Positions 17,742 through 27,441 of a stretch of 64,000 nt of DNA are shown in pieces. This DNA comes from an uncultured Opitutales bacterium (GTDB lineage Bacteria; Verrucomicrobiota; Verrucomicrobiia; Opitutales; Intestinicryptomonadaceae), in assembly GCA_934613645.1 (NCBI GenBank), contig CAKTTC010000009.1:46565-110564 (forward strand), in the 5' to 3' direction. The notes under the pieces were generated by a model. The model was not told the origin of the DNA. It did no database searches and was given only the letters and a program-made list of their open reading frames with translations. Numbering within the stretch: the stretch's first letter is position 1; each line of letters starts with the position of its first letter. Made by a program: the position numbers and the translations under genes.

Positions 17742-18755
17742 ATGTTCAAAGATAAAACATTGTTGATAACGGGCGGAACCGGTTCATTCGGCAACGCAGT
17801 ATTGAAAAGATTTCTCGACACCGATATCGGCGAGATTCGCATATTCTCCCGCGACGAAAAAAAGCAGGACGATATGCGCAAAGCCTACGACAACCACAAA
17901 ATCAAATTCTACATCGGCGACGTGCGCGACATTCAGAGCGTCCGCAACGCAATGCACGGGGTAGACTACATCTTCCACGCCGCCGCGCTCAAACAAGTGC
18001 CCTCGTGCGAGTTCTTCCCGCTTGAGGCCGTCAAAACCAACGTCCTCGGCACCGACAACGTTCTTACGGCCGCCATCGACGAGGGCGTCAAAAAGGTAAT
18101 CTGCCTTTCCACCGACAAAGCCGCGTATCCCGTCAACGCAATGGGGACTTCTAAGGCGATGATGGAAAAAGTGTTCGTGGCGAAATCGCGCACAACAAAG
18201 AACACGCTTATTTGCGGAACGCGCTACGGCAACGTGATGTGCTCGCGCGGGTCGGTAATTCCGCTTTTCATAGAGCAGATAAAAGAGGGCAAGCCGCTTA
18301 CAATCACCGAACCCACGATGACGCGCTACATAATGAGCCTTGAGGAGGCGGTGGAACTTGTGATTTTCGCGTTCCAAAACGCCCACCCCGGCGACATCAT
18401 GGTTCAGAAAGCCCCCGCGTGCACAATCGCCGACCTCGCGCAGGCGGTTAAGGAACTTTTCCACGCCGACAACGAAACCAAAATTATCGGCGTGCGCCAC
18501 GGCGAAAAGCTCTACGAAGCCCTCCTCACGCGCGAGGAATTCGTCCGCGCCGAGGACATGGGCGGCTTCTACAGAATCCCCGCCGACACCCGCGACCTCA
18601 ACTACGACAAATATTTCGAAAAGGGCGAAGTCAAGCTGGCTTCGATGGAGGAATACAACTCCAACAACACGTTCCAACTCAACGTCGAGCAAGTGAAGGA
18701 AAAGCTTTTGCAGCTCTCCTACATAAAAGACGAACTCGCCAACTGGGAAAAATAA
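17742..18755 (+). CDS. fnlA: UDP-GlcNAc 4,6-dehydratase/5-epimerase (CapE/FnlA)
   Basis: A 337-residue extended SDR that catalyses the first step toward UDP-N-acetyl-L-fucosamine: 4,6-dehydration with C5 epimerisation of UDP-GlcNAc. The NAD-binding motif is GGTGSFG (11-17), followed by SRDEKKQDDMR (36-46), which is diagnostic of CapE/FnlA. The catalytic region has TDK (124-126) and a Met134-x-x-x-Lys138 pair in place of Tyr-x-x-x-Lys, as in S. aureus CapE. Length fits. The next gene starts 1 bp after the stop, so the two are coupled. Confidence 0.93.
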   Translation: MFKDKTLLITGGTGSFGNAVLKRFLDTDIGEIRIFSRDEKKQDDMRKAYDNHKIKFYIGDVRDIQSVRNAMHGVDYIFHAAALKQVPSCEFFPLEAVKTNVLGTDNVLTAAIDEGVKKVICLSTDKAAYPVNAMGTSKAMMEKVFVAKSRTTKNTLICGTRYGNVMCSRGSVIPLFIEQIKEGKPLTITEPTMTRYIMSLEEAVELVIFAFQNAHPGDIMVQKAPACTIADLAQAVKELFHADNETKIIGVRHGEKLYEALLTREEFVRAEDMGGFYRIPADTRDLNYDKYFEKGEVKLASMEEYNSNNTFQLNVEQVKEKLLQLSYIKDELANWEK

Positions 18756-18756
18756 G

Positions 18757-19887
18757 ATGAAAATTCTCGTTACGGGCGCGAAGGGTTTTGTGGGCAAAAA
18801 CATTCTGTTGCGCCTGAAGCAGGAGGGCTACGAAGACGTCGTGCCCTTCGATATCGACACCCCGAAAGAAGTGCTTGATTCCGCCGCCAAAGATTGCGAT
18901 TTCGTGCTTCACTTCGCGGGGGTGAACCGCCCCAAAGACGCGTCGGAATTTATGTCGGGCAACTTCGGCTTCACTACGGAGCTGCTCGAAAAACTGGAGG
19001 CGGCAAACAACAAGGCGACGTTTTTGATAACGTCGTCCATTCAGGCCGCGCTTGATAACCCCTACGGCAAAAGCAAAAAGGCCGCCGAAGACTACATCTT
19101 TGAATACTCCCGCCGCACGGGCGCAAAGGCCTTTGTCTACAGGCTTCCCAACGTGTTCGGCAAGTGGTGCAGACCAAACTACAACAGCGCGATTGCCACT
19201 TTCTGCAACAACATAGCCCGCGATCTCCCGATTACCGTAAACGACCCCAACGTGAATATGCACGTTGTTTACATCGACGACATCGCCGACGAAATCGTGC
19301 GCGCGCTCAAGGGCAATCCCACGCGCGGAGACGGCGCGGAGATAGACGGAAAATTCTGTATGGTGCCAATCACGCACCGCGCAAAACTCGGCGAAATTGT
19401 CGATATGATTCGCTCTTTCAAACAGTCGCGCGGGAATCTGGAAATAGCCGATATGACGGTGGGCTCGCTTTCCACAAAGCTCTACAGCACCTACCTGAGC
19501 TACCTGCCCGAAGACGACTTTTCATACCCGCTTAATATGCACGTCGACGAGCGCGGCTCTTTTACCGAGTTTATGCGCACGCTTGACCGCGGGCAGGTTT
19601 CGGTGAACATCACAAAGCCGCACATCACAAAGGGCAACCACTGGCACCATTCGAAGAACGAAAAATACATAGTAGTCAAGGGAAGGGCGTCGATACGCTT
19701 CAGGAAAGTCGGCGACGACAAAGTTATTGAATACTTGGCCGACGGCGAAAACCTCAAAGTAGTGGACATCCCCACGGGCTACGTCCATTGTATTGAGAAC
19801 ATCGGCGAGGGCGATTTGGTCACTATAATGTGGGCGAACGAGCCTTTCAACCCCGACAAACCCGACACATATTTCGAGAAAGTTTAA
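18757..19887 (+). CDS. fnlB: Bifunctional SDR-cupin reductase of UDP-FucNAc synthesis (CapF/FnlB)
   Basis: A 376-residue two-domain enzyme. The N-terminal SDR (about 1-245) has GAKGFVGKN (7-15) and Y103-x-x-x-K107. The C-terminal cupin (about 255-376) has the metal-binding HWHH cluster at 295-298, Glu302 and a late His in GYVHCIEN. By family knowledge the cupin half performs C3 epimerisation and the SDR half NADPH-dependent reduction of the 4-keto intermediate from CapE. Both domains look intact. It overlaps nothing and is followed 2 bp later by the C2 epimerase gene. Confidence 0.93.
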   Translation: MKILVTGAKGFVGKNILLRLKQEGYEDVVPFDIDTPKEVLDSAAKDCDFVLHFAGVNRPKDASEFMSGNFGFTTELLEKLEAANNKATFLITSSIQAALDNPYGKSKKAAEDYIFEYSRRTGAKAFVYRLPNVFGKWCRPNYNSAIATFCNNIARDLPITVNDPNVNMHVVYIDDIADEIVRALKGNPTRGDGAEIDGKFCMVPITHRAKLGEIVDMIRSFKQSRGNLEIADMTVGSLSTKLYSTYLSYLPEDDFSYPLNMHVDERGSFTEFMRTLDRGQVSVNITKPHITKGNHWHHSKNEKYIVVKGRASIRFRKVGDDKVIEYLADGENLKVVDIPTGYVHCIENIGEGDLVTIMWANEPFNPDKPDTYFEKV

Positions 19888-19889
19888 AA

Positions 19890-21014
19890 ATGGAAAAACT
19901 CAAAGTAATGACAATCATCGGGACGCGTCCCGAAATCATCAGGCTTTCGGCGTGCATCAAAGCCTGCGACAAATATTTCAACCAGATTCTCGTCCACACG
20001 GGGCAGAATTGGGACTACACCCTCAACGAAGTTTTCTTCAAGGATTTGCAGCTGCGCGAGCCCGACTACTATCTGGACAGCGTCGGCAAAACGCTCGGCG
20101 AGACAATGGGCAATATTATCTCGAAATCATACGAGGTCATGCAAAAGGAAAAGCCCGACGCCCTGCTCATTTTGGGCGACACCAATTCCGCGCTTTCGGC
20201 AATTTCGGCAAAACGCCTTAAAATCCCGATTTTCCACATGGAGGCGGGCAACCGCTGCTTCGACCAAAACGTTCCCGAGGAAATCAACCGCAAAATTGTA
20301 GACCACATTTCCGACATCAACCTGCCCTACACGGAACACTCGCGCCGTTACCTGCTTTCGGAGGGGTTCAGAAAGGAACACATCTTCGTTACGGGCTCGC
20401 CCATGATGGAGGTTCTGACGGCGTTCCAAAAGAAAATTGCCGCAAGCAAAGTGCTGGCAAAACTGGGCTTGAAAAAGGGCAAGTATATTTTGGTTTCGGC
20501 GCATCGTGAAGAAAATATCGACAACGAAAAGAACTTTATGTCGCTTATGACGGCAATAAACAATATTGCCGAACGCTACCAAATGCCCGTGATTTACTCT
20601 ACGCACCCGCGCAGCAAAAAATATATCGAAGCGCGTAAATTCAAGTTCCATAAACTTGTTCAGAGCCTCAAGCCCTTCGGCTTTTTGGACTACAATAAAC
20701 TCCAGCAAAATTCGTTCTGTGTCTTGAGCGACAGCGGCACGCTTTCCGAAGAAAGCGCAATGTTGGGCTTCGCGGGAGTGCTGCTGAGGACTTCGACCGA
20801 ACGCCCCGAAGTGCTCGACAAGGGAACGGTAGTCATAGGCGGAATAACGGGCAAAGACGTGGAACAGGCAATAGACCTTGCCGTTTCAATGCGCGCCAAC
20901 GGCGAAGAGACAGTGCTTGCGCCCGATTACCGCGATACGAACGTTTCCGTGAAAGTGGTAAAAATAATCCAGAGTTATACAAAAATAATAAACAAATTCG
21001 TCTGGGGAAAATAA
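19890..21014 (+). CDS. fnlC: UDP-N-acetyl-L-fucosamine synthase, 2-epimerase (CapG/FnlC)
   Basis: A 374-residue non-hydrolysing UDP-HexNAc 2-epimerase of the FnlC/CapG branch, which converts UDP-N-acetyl-L-pneumosamine to UDP-L-FucNAc. Family landmarks are IIGTRPEIIRLS at the N-terminus, HTGQNWDYTLNEVFF, ILGDTNSALSA, HMEAGNRCFDQNVPEEINRK, and the late SDSGTLSEESAMLGFAGVLLRTSTERPE. The ATG at 19890 is 2 bp after the previous stop. An upstream in-frame ATG lies inside capF and is rejected. The FNxxVPEEINR wording and gene order separate it from WecB, a different member of which is encoded at 30054. Confidence 0.92.
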   Translation: MEKLKVMTIIGTRPEIIRLSACIKACDKYFNQILVHTGQNWDYTLNEVFFKDLQLREPDYYLDSVGKTLGETMGNIISKSYEVMQKEKPDALLILGDTNSALSAISAKRLKIPIFHMEAGNRCFDQNVPEEINRKIVDHISDINLPYTEHSRRYLLSEGFRKEHIFVTGSPMMEVLTAFQKKIAASKVLAKLGLKKGKYILVSAHREENIDNEKNFMSLMTAINNIAERYQMPVIYSTHPRSKKYIEARKFKFHKLVQSLKPFGFLDYNKLQQNSFCVLSDSGTLSEESAMLGFAGVLLRTSTERPEVLDKGTVVIGGITGKDVEQAIDLAVSMRANGEETVLAPDYRDTNVSVKVVKIIQSYTKIINKFVWGK

Positions 21015-21072
21015 AACCGCGCCGAGACGGCAGAAGCTCGATACAGTTCTTCGTCGTTTTGAATTTGGTTCG

Positions 21073-22296
21073 ATGAAAAAGTTGTTTCAAATAAATACCG
21101 TTTGTAATTCGGGTTCGACCGGAAGAATCGCTGAGAATATTGCAAAAATTGCGGCGGTTGACGGTTGGGACAACTATGTCGCATTCGGGCGGAATTCGCA
21201 AAAATCGCAGGCGGCAAAAATGTATCAAGTCGGGACTCAACTCTCGTTTTATTTGAATGTGTTGGGAGCCAGATTTTTTGATAACGACGGATTTTTAAAT
21301 TCCGCCAACACAAGAAAATTGGTGAAATACATTGACAGTGTAAATCCGAGTATCGTTCATATACATAATCTTCACGGATACTATACTGACATACGGGTAT
21401 TGTTCGACTACATAAAAAACAAGGGTATTCCCACTGTAATCACGTTGCATGATTGTTGGCTCTTTACGGGGCATTGTTCGTATTTTACATTCAACGGTTG
21501 CGATAAATGGAGGAAAGTATGCGAAAAATGCCCGCAAAAAAAAGGGTATCCGAAATCACTGTTGTTCGATAATTCGACCGAAAACTTTCTTGTGAAGAAA
21601 AGCTTGTTCGAAGGCTTTGATAACTTGGTGCTTGTGCCCGTTTCGGATTGGCTGTCGGGGCTTTTGGCGAACTCGTTTCTTAAGGATAAAAGGAAGGTTG
21701 TCATAAAAAACGGAATAGATTTAAGCGTTTTTAAACCTACGCAGCCCGATGAAATGTTTTGCAAAAAGTATCAGATTCCGAATAGGTTCAAGATACTTGG
21801 GGTCGCTAATGTGTGGGGACAACGAAAAGGGTTGCAAGACTTCATAAGTTTGTCGAAAAAACTGTTGCAAGACGAAGTTGTTGTTCTTGTGGGGTTGAAT
21901 AAAAAACAGGCATCATACATAAAACGAAACTTTGAAAATATAGTTCCTATTGAAAGAACGGAAAACGTCGGCGACCTTGCGAAATTGTATTCCGTGTGCG
22001 ATGTTTTATTTAATCCGACTTACGAGGACAACTATCCGACTACAAATTTAGAGGCTCAAGCTTGCGGAACGCCGGTTGTTGCTTATAAAACGGGAGGCGC
22101 ATGTGAGTCGTTGGATTCGGAGTATGGGGGTAAAATAGAACAGGGCGATTTGACTGCTGCATTAAACGCCATTAGGCGTGTCAAAGAATGGGACAAAGAA
22201 AAGATGCGTAAGACACTTGTGCTTAAAAGTCAAAAAGAGTTTGATTCCGATGTCTGTTTCCGTAAATATATGCGCTTGTATGATGAATTTTTTTGA
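21073..22296 (+). CDS. Glycosyltransferase, GT4 family
   Basis: A 407-residue GT-B glycosyltransferase. The N-terminus (QINTVCNSGSTGRIAENIAKIA) and HIHNLHGYYTDIRVLFDYI with HDCWLFTGHCSYFTFNGCDKW are typical of capsule/EPS transferases of the WcaC/CpsF-like group. The donor site contains NYPTTNLEAQACGTPVVAY, the E-x7-E region. The acceptor and donor are unknown. Base composition drops here relative to fnlC, marking the left edge of the A+T-rich block. Confidence 0.88.
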   Translation: MKKLFQINTVCNSGSTGRIAENIAKIAAVDGWDNYVAFGRNSQKSQAAKMYQVGTQLSFYLNVLGARFFDNDGFLNSANTRKLVKYIDSVNPSIVHIHNLHGYYTDIRVLFDYIKNKGIPTVITLHDCWLFTGHCSYFTFNGCDKWRKVCEKCPQKKGYPKSLLFDNSTENFLVKKSLFEGFDNLVLVPVSDWLSGLLANSFLKDKRKVVIKNGIDLSVFKPTQPDEMFCKKYQIPNRFKILGVANVWGQRKGLQDFISLSKKLLQDEVVVLVGLNKKQASYIKRNFENIVPIERTENVGDLAKLYSVCDVLFNPTYEDNYPTTNLEAQACGTPVVAYKTGGACESLDSEYGGKIEQGDLTAALNAIRRVKEWDKEKMRKTLVLKSQKEFDSDVCFRKYMRLYDEFF

Positions 22297-22409
22297 CTTG
22301 GGGAGTTACGTGTTTTTTGTGTGAGAATATAGTGGTGATATTATCGGAAATAACGATACACACTGGAGTGTTTGTGTGTATCGGCGAGATGTAGTAGGGC
22401 TTTTGGAAT

Positions 22410-23783
22410 ATGGTAAATACTTTGAAAAAGACGTATCACAAAGATGATGTGTTCGCGTTATTGGCAACATATTTTTCTGCCTGTTTGATTGTTATGATAA
22501 CATGGCTTTTTTCAGGCACAAGGTCTGAATATCTATTCCCTATGTTTGCGGTGTCGCTTATATGTTATTTTTGTTATTGGGCATCAAAAGGCGGGGATTC
22601 GGGTCTTGATAAAGTTTTAAATTATGTTTTATTTTTGTTAATTGTAGTGTGTGTTTTGCAATATGTCAACCCTTCAGCTCAGCATGTTGTCGACGAACAT
22701 TATTCGTATATAAGAAGTTTAGAGCACATTGCGTATTTGCCAACGTCGGTTTCTGGTGAGTATTTTAGGGGGAATGCATTGTCGTCTTTGGTCTCAATAG
22801 CAACGGCACTCTGTTCTTTTATTGTATTTCTATATGTGTTCGAAAGGACCAGGCATATGAATATTATTTTATTGTGGTTCATTGTTAATGCATTGGGAAT
22901 GGGTATTGTAGGGTGTATTCAAGAATATTTGAATATTCCTATTATTTATAACGTTTATTATACGACTGCAATTTTTTTTGGGTCTTTCCCTTTGTCGAAT
23001 GCTGCAGGTGCATTTCTTAATTTGGCAGTTTCCGTTTCTGTTTACATTGCACTGTCAAAGATAAAAAGTAAATGGGGTTTATTGTATGTTTTGTTCGGAA
23101 CTGCAAACGCAGTATTACTGTCATTTGCTGTCTTTAAGACCGATAGTAATATTGCAATAGCTTCTAATTTTATCTTTTGGATGGTTATTTTGTTTTTTTG
23201 TATTATCCGATTATCTATGTTTTTATCGAAGAAAACAAGTAAAACATTTATTATAGCTACGTGGATATTTGTCTGTTCCGTGGTGGTGATTACGTTCCCT
23301 TCAAACGATGAATTTTGCGGTTTAAAGGCTAAAGCCTGTGAAATGGCGAAGAATAGGTCGTTCGAAGAATCTTTTCGTTCAAGACTTACATTTTATAAAT
23401 TGTCTTATGAGTTAATTAATAGACGTCCCATATTCGGGTATGGCGGAGATTCTTGTCGGTATGTGTTGTCCTTACGACTTCAAAAAATCCGCGACAAAAC
23501 TGTAGCAAGATTACCGCATTCAATAGTCCATTCTCATTCAGACATAATAGAATACGTTTTGGAATATGGTGTGGTAGGTCTTGTTGCTATTTTGGCAATA
23601 CTTACAGCTTGGGTTTTCAAGTTTTTTAAAAGAAAAATAAATTTACCGCAAATAGTATTATTTACAGGAATATTTATGTGTATATTGCACTCATGTATTG
23701 ATATGCATTTGCATATTCCCTCCACGATGATTGAACTTGCCATGGTAATGGCAGTAGCGGTTTCTTCGCAATATGAAAGATAG
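22410..23783 (+). CDS. O-antigen polymerase/ligase-like membrane protein
   Basis: A 457-residue protein with about ten hydrophobic membrane segments and a large extracytoplasmic loop near 310-385. The loop ends in PIFGYGGDSCRY and HSIVHSHSDIIEYVLEYGVVG, the WaaL/Wzy signature (His-rich turn followed by E.G..G). It could be the repeat-unit polymerase of this locus or a ligase. Two further proteins of the same class occur at 28764 and 46626, so roles cannot be assigned by class alone. Its 3' end overlaps the next gene by 11 bp. Confidence 0.8.
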   Translation: MVNTLKKTYHKDDVFALLATYFSACLIVMITWLFSGTRSEYLFPMFAVSLICYFCYWASKGGDSGLDKVLNYVLFLLIVVCVLQYVNPSAQHVVDEHYSYIRSLEHIAYLPTSVSGEYFRGNALSSLVSIATALCSFIVFLYVFERTRHMNIILLWFIVNALGMGIVGCIQEYLNIPIIYNVYYTTAIFFGSFPLSNAAGAFLNLAVSVSVYIALSKIKSKWGLLYVLFGTANAVLLSFAVFKTDSNIAIASNFIFWMVILFFCIIRLSMFLSKKTSKTFIIATWIFVCSVVVITFPSNDEFCGLKAKACEMAKNRSFEESFRSRLTFYKLSYELINRRPIFGYGGDSCRYVLSLRLQKIRDKTVARLPHSIVHSHSDIIEYVLEYGVVGLVAILAILTAWVFKFFKRKINLPQIVLFTGIFMCILHSCIDMHLHIPSTMIELAMVMAVAVSSQYER

Positions 23784-24834
23784 TATGAGAATTGTTGTGT
23801 TTGTTAGTTTGTTGCTTTTGAGCCCATTCATATTTGTTGGTTCATATTATGGTTCGGATGAAAATTTGTCGGAGGTAAATAATATACTGTCGGAGCGCTT
23901 TATAGAGTTTGGGGTTGAAAATGCTTTGGGACTTCAGGAAAATCCAGATAAAGAATTATTATTATTTAAGCGTAAATGCGAAAAATCAATGCCATTATTT
24001 GGAGAGGTTTCAAGACTTTTGCAATATGCAAAAAACGAAGAACAAAGGGTTTTAGTATACGGAATCGCTGCAATAAGTTGTATGAAGCATGATGCGGTGA
24101 AAAATGGACTTTATTATCTTTCTGAATGTAAGGCGCATGTAAAAAGAGCAAATCCTACAAGAATCGATGCAGTTGTTCTAGAAATTGTTGATAAACTCGC
24201 TGACTTGGATATAAAAGAAGCTCAGGTTACCGCAACAGATCTTTTGTTTTCTGTATGTTTTTCCTCCGATCAGATCTTTATGATTTATAAACTTGGCGGG
24301 AAACGTTATTCTTCCAAATATTTGATGGAGTTGACTAACGATTCGGATTTTAAAACAAGATATGTATCGTATTTACGTTTCACTTCAAGAGCGAGAATTA
24401 TAGGGGCAATTGATGGTTTTTCGGAACAATATGTGCTTAAGTATTTTAAGTATTATTCTGCGATAGATTATTCGTCGTGCTGGAGGATCTGGAAGAAAGA
24501 TAACTATGTGTTTCCCCTTATTGCTTATATTTATTATTGTGGTGGAAACAAATCAATGTATGAGAAATATAAGGCGTTATCGCTTTCGCCAGAACAGCTA
24601 AGTGATATGCGTGGTGCATATTTTGAATATATAGAATATGCCTCGAAGGTTTTTTGTCTTACCAATGATACGGAAGCGGCTATATCGCTAATGAAAAGTC
24701 TCCCGAATGGGCATAGAAAAAACTTGTCATTGAAACGAGTAATGCGTTATTTAACTCGAACGAAGGAGGCTCTATTGCTGACGCTCAAATCGGGTTTGCT
24801 GCCGTCAGATGGAGGTTGTTGTTTCTCTCTTTAA
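23773..24834 (+). CDS. Exported or membrane-anchored protein of unknown function
   Basis: A 353-residue protein that begins with a hydrophobic N-terminal segment (VVFVSLLLLSPFIFVGSYY), a signal peptide or anchor. The rest looks mainly helical and soluble, with regularly spaced Leu/Tyr that might form TPR-like helical hairpins. I recognise no family. Two starts are possible: ATG 23773 inside the preceding gene, and ATG 23785 right after its stop. The overlap implies translational coupling to the polymerase-like protein, suggesting a partner or accessory role in export or polymerisation. It ends 12 bp before the convergent flippase gene. Confidence 0.6.
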   Translation: MKDSMRIVVFVSLLLLSPFIFVGSYYGSDENLSEVNNILSERFIEFGVENALGLQENPDKELLLFKRKCEKSMPLFGEVSRLLQYAKNEEQRVLVYGIAAISCMKHDAVKNGLYYLSECKAHVKRANPTRIDAVVLEIVDKLADLDIKEAQVTATDLLFSVCFSSDQIFMIYKLGGKRYSSKYLMELTNDSDFKTRYVSYLRFTSRARIIGAIDGFSEQYVLKYFKYYSAIDYSSCWRIWKKDNYVFPLIAYIYYCGGNKSMYEKYKALSLSPEQLSDMRGAYFEYIEYASKVFCLTNDTEAAISLMKSLPNGHRKNLSLKRVMRYLTRTKEALLLTLKSGLLPSDGGCCFSL

Positions 24835-24846
24835 TTTGAGAGGCTA

Positions 24847-26310
24847 TTAAGCGTTTGGCTCTGTCGCATTGACTTCTTTCATTATTGATTTGATTCGTTT
24901 GAATTTTAGGCTAAAATAAATAACACTCCAAAGTATACCGATTATAATTGTGCAAACGATGTCGCGAAAATCAGTTCCTATCTCTAGGTACATCATTAAG
25001 ACGTATACAAAAGCTGAACCGACAATTGCGTGAAATAAATCACCCCTTAAGTGTGACCAAGGCAACATGTGTCGCATACTTATGTTCAATAAATTAGACG
25101 TTTGATAAATCTGAAGAAATGCAAGCGCGAGAATACTTATTACAGTTGCTATGGCCGGTCCGCTAAATCCGATTAGATGGAACAGCATAATTGACAACAG
25201 AACGTTTAAAATTAAACAGTAAATTGTATTGTAAAGTATTTGTTTTGTTAGTTTAAAAGCTGTTAAAAACATTCCCCAGTATGTTATACGGCATATTAAA
25301 ACCAACGAATATACTCTAAAAATAAACACGCCTGACAAATACTTGTCAGAATATAAAAGCGATATGATTTGCGGTGCAAATATTATTGATGTAAGTGTTA
25401 GGAATAACAGTATTATAAACGATATTTCTATTGCGTTTTTCCACAACGATATTGCCTTATTAACATCTCCGCATTTGACGAGTTTTACTATACTTGGAAG
25501 TACGACTGCAGTTATTGACGCTGGGATTATGGAAAAGGGCAATTCTTTTCCCGCGTTTGCGTATATCGCAACTGATTCTTCTCCGAGGAAGTATCCGATT
25601 ATCAATTTATCTAAATCTATAATGATTGTTGAGACCATTATTGATATTCCTAGCGGTATAGAAAACACGAATATTTCCTTGATCAACTTCCTGTCGAAAC
25701 TAAGCAAAATCTTCTTTTTTGCAGCAAGATATGCTTCGTAATACACTAGTATAGTAAATACGATTTCTATTAAAACGTATGTATTGATAAAAAAATTAAA
25801 AGAGTTATTTGTGTAAACAACAAATACAACCAAGGAAAAAATACATAGCGAATTTGCAATGCAATACAGAAACTCTCTTTTTACTTTTGATTCTACAATC
25901 AATAAATTTGTGCGGCTTTGTATACACATATTTGCCCAGGGAATAGTGCACAAAAAGAATGCGTAGGATCCTATCTCTGCATTGTTGTAGTATTCGGTGA
26001 TATAGTCTTTAAATAAATACAAAAACAACGCTATACATAAAGATAGAGAGTTAATCAATACAAAGTAAGTGGTGATGAAGTTGGGTTTACTGCTACTTTT
26101 TATTGTCGGAATAAAGTAGTTTATACTATTCGGTAGCCCGAGTGCAAAGACAGATACTGCTAGGGATGTTATTACGCGCAACTCTGAATACGTTCCGTAT
26201 TCTGCTAGAGATAGATACCTTGACAAAAACGCTGCCGTGAGTATGGTTAAAGACAATGTAAGCATTCTACTTATTGTCAGTAAGCTTGCAGAACTCCCTA
26301 TATTCGCCAT
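24847..26310 (-). CDS. wzx: Wzx-type polysaccharide flippase
   Basis: A 487-residue protein of about 12-14 hydrophobic helices. It opens with ISRMLTLSLTILTAAFLSRYLSLAEYGTYSEL, the standard MOP/PST-exporter start. It would flip undecaprenyl-linked repeat units across the inner membrane. Length is typical. It is the most downstream gene of the minus-strand run in the A+T-rich block and converges with the gene ending at 24834. The substrate cannot be inferred. Confidence 0.88.
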   Translation of the reverse strand: MANIGSSASLLTISRMLTLSLTILTAAFLSRYLSLAEYGTYSELRVITSLAVSVFALGLPNSINYFIPTIKSSSKPNFITTYFVLINSLSLCIALFLYLFKDYITEYYNNAEIGSYAFFLCTIPWANMCIQSRTNLLIVESKVKREFLYCIANSLCIFSLVVFVVYTNNSFNFFINTYVLIEIVFTILVYYEAYLAAKKKILLSFDRKLIKEIFVFSIPLGISIMVSTIIIDLDKLIIGYFLGEESVAIYANAGKELPFSIIPASITAVVLPSIVKLVKCGDVNKAISLWKNAIEISFIILLFLTLTSIIFAPQIISLLYSDKYLSGVFIFRVYSLVLICRITYWGMFLTAFKLTKQILYNTIYCLILNVLLSIMLFHLIGFSGPAIATVISILALAFLQIYQTSNLLNISMRHMLPWSHLRGDLFHAIVGSAFVYVLMMYLEIGTDFRDIVCTIIIGILWSVIYFSLKFKRIKSIMKEVNATEPNA

Positions 26311-26329
26311 TATTATCGAATCCTACGCT

Positions 26330-27433
26330 CTATTTGACATATTTAATTAGGTCGCATAAGCTTTTTTCTAAGCATACTCCGTCATAAAAATCTTTCGCGT
26401 TATTAGCGTATAAAGAGTGATTCTTTTCCAATTCGAGTATCGATTTTGCGATGGCGTTTGAATCGTTGTAAGAAACGCACAGTCCCATTTTATTGGTTAG
26501 TATTGAATTTCTTAAGCCGGGGATATCGTTCCCCAACATGGGAATACCGAATACACTATATTCGTATATTTTATTGGGAGCGCAAAAGATATTGTTTAAC
26601 GAGTTTTTATTGTAAGACAATGTCCCTATGTATGCATGACTTGTAATTTCCAGATGTAAGGGAGGGGCAACAAACGGGATGTGAAATGTGTTTTTGTATA
26701 TGGAAATCAGTTCGGGAACTGATTTGTTATGGTCAATCCCCATTAAGACAAGAGCCAACGAAGGATCATTAATCCTTTGCAAGGCTTCCGCTATTGACGT
26801 GAGTGATCTGTCCGATGAGGAAATATGTCCTTGATTAAGGATTATTTTTTTGCCTCTAATATTATTAAGTATTTCTTTCGCTTTAGGATCTGAAATGTCT
26901 TGTTTTGGTTTTGTAGACTGTATAAACGGAATATTAGGAATTACAAATGGATCGTTTTTTAACCCAAACCAAACTTGGAATATATTTGCTCGTGAAAAAT
27001 CAGGAACTACGAAAGCTGTCGCTTGTTTTGCATATTTTTTTATACAATACTTATAGATTGGAAATTTGTCGTATAATTCATTGCACTGAAATATGTATTT
27101 ACGCCCATTTAAAATTGAACCTAGGCACATGGCTGTGTCCGCAGAACAGACATAAACTACATCAGTGTTCTTGTAGTCTGTATCGAGTATTCGTTTTGCC
27201 GATATTCTGAAGTTAATCCAGTCTAGTATTTTTCTCTTCTTTTTAAGAAAAGTTATATTATGTAACGTTTCTCTAAATGATATATTGTTGGAGCGCAATA
27301 TGTTTTTGTTGTATTCGCTTATTTTCGTACAGATTAGATTAACATGGTTTGTCTTTGCTATGCAAATCAATCTAGGCAGAATTGGAGGCAATATCTCAAG
27401 TGCTCCCTTTTGTATAAAAGTAATTGTCATCAT
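26330..27433 (-). CDS. Glycosyltransferase (GT-B type)
   Basis: A protein of about 367 residues with GT-B architecture. A divergent N-terminal domain is followed by a donor domain from about KKIILNQGHISSSDRSL through NIFCAPNKIYEYSVFGIPMLGNDIPGL. The last stretch is the donor-binding motif (NKIYEYSVFGIPML), as in capsule glycosyltransferases. The ATG at 27433 lies 8 bp after the stop of the upstream pyruvyltransferase gene. An alternative in-frame start at 27511 would overlap that gene by 70 bp and is less likely. The sugar is unknown. Confidence 0.78.
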   Translation of the reverse strand: MMTITFIQKGALEILPPILPRLICIAKTNHVNLICTKISEYNKNILRSNNISFRETLHNITFLKKKRKILDWINFRISAKRILDTDYKNTDVVYVCSADTAMCLGSILNGRKYIFQCNELYDKFPIYKYCIKKYAKQATAFVVPDFSRANIFQVWFGLKNDPFVIPNIPFIQSTKPKQDISDPKAKEILNNIRGKKIILNQGHISSSDRSLTSIAEALQRINDPSLALVLMGIDHNKSVPELISIYKNTFHIPFVAPPLHLEITSHAYIGTLSYNKNSLNNIFCAPNKIYEYSVFGIPMLGNDIPGLRNSILTNKMGLCVSYNDSNAIAKSILELEKNHSLYANNAKDFYDGVCLEKSLCDLIKYVK

Positions 27434-27441
27434 AACTTGTT

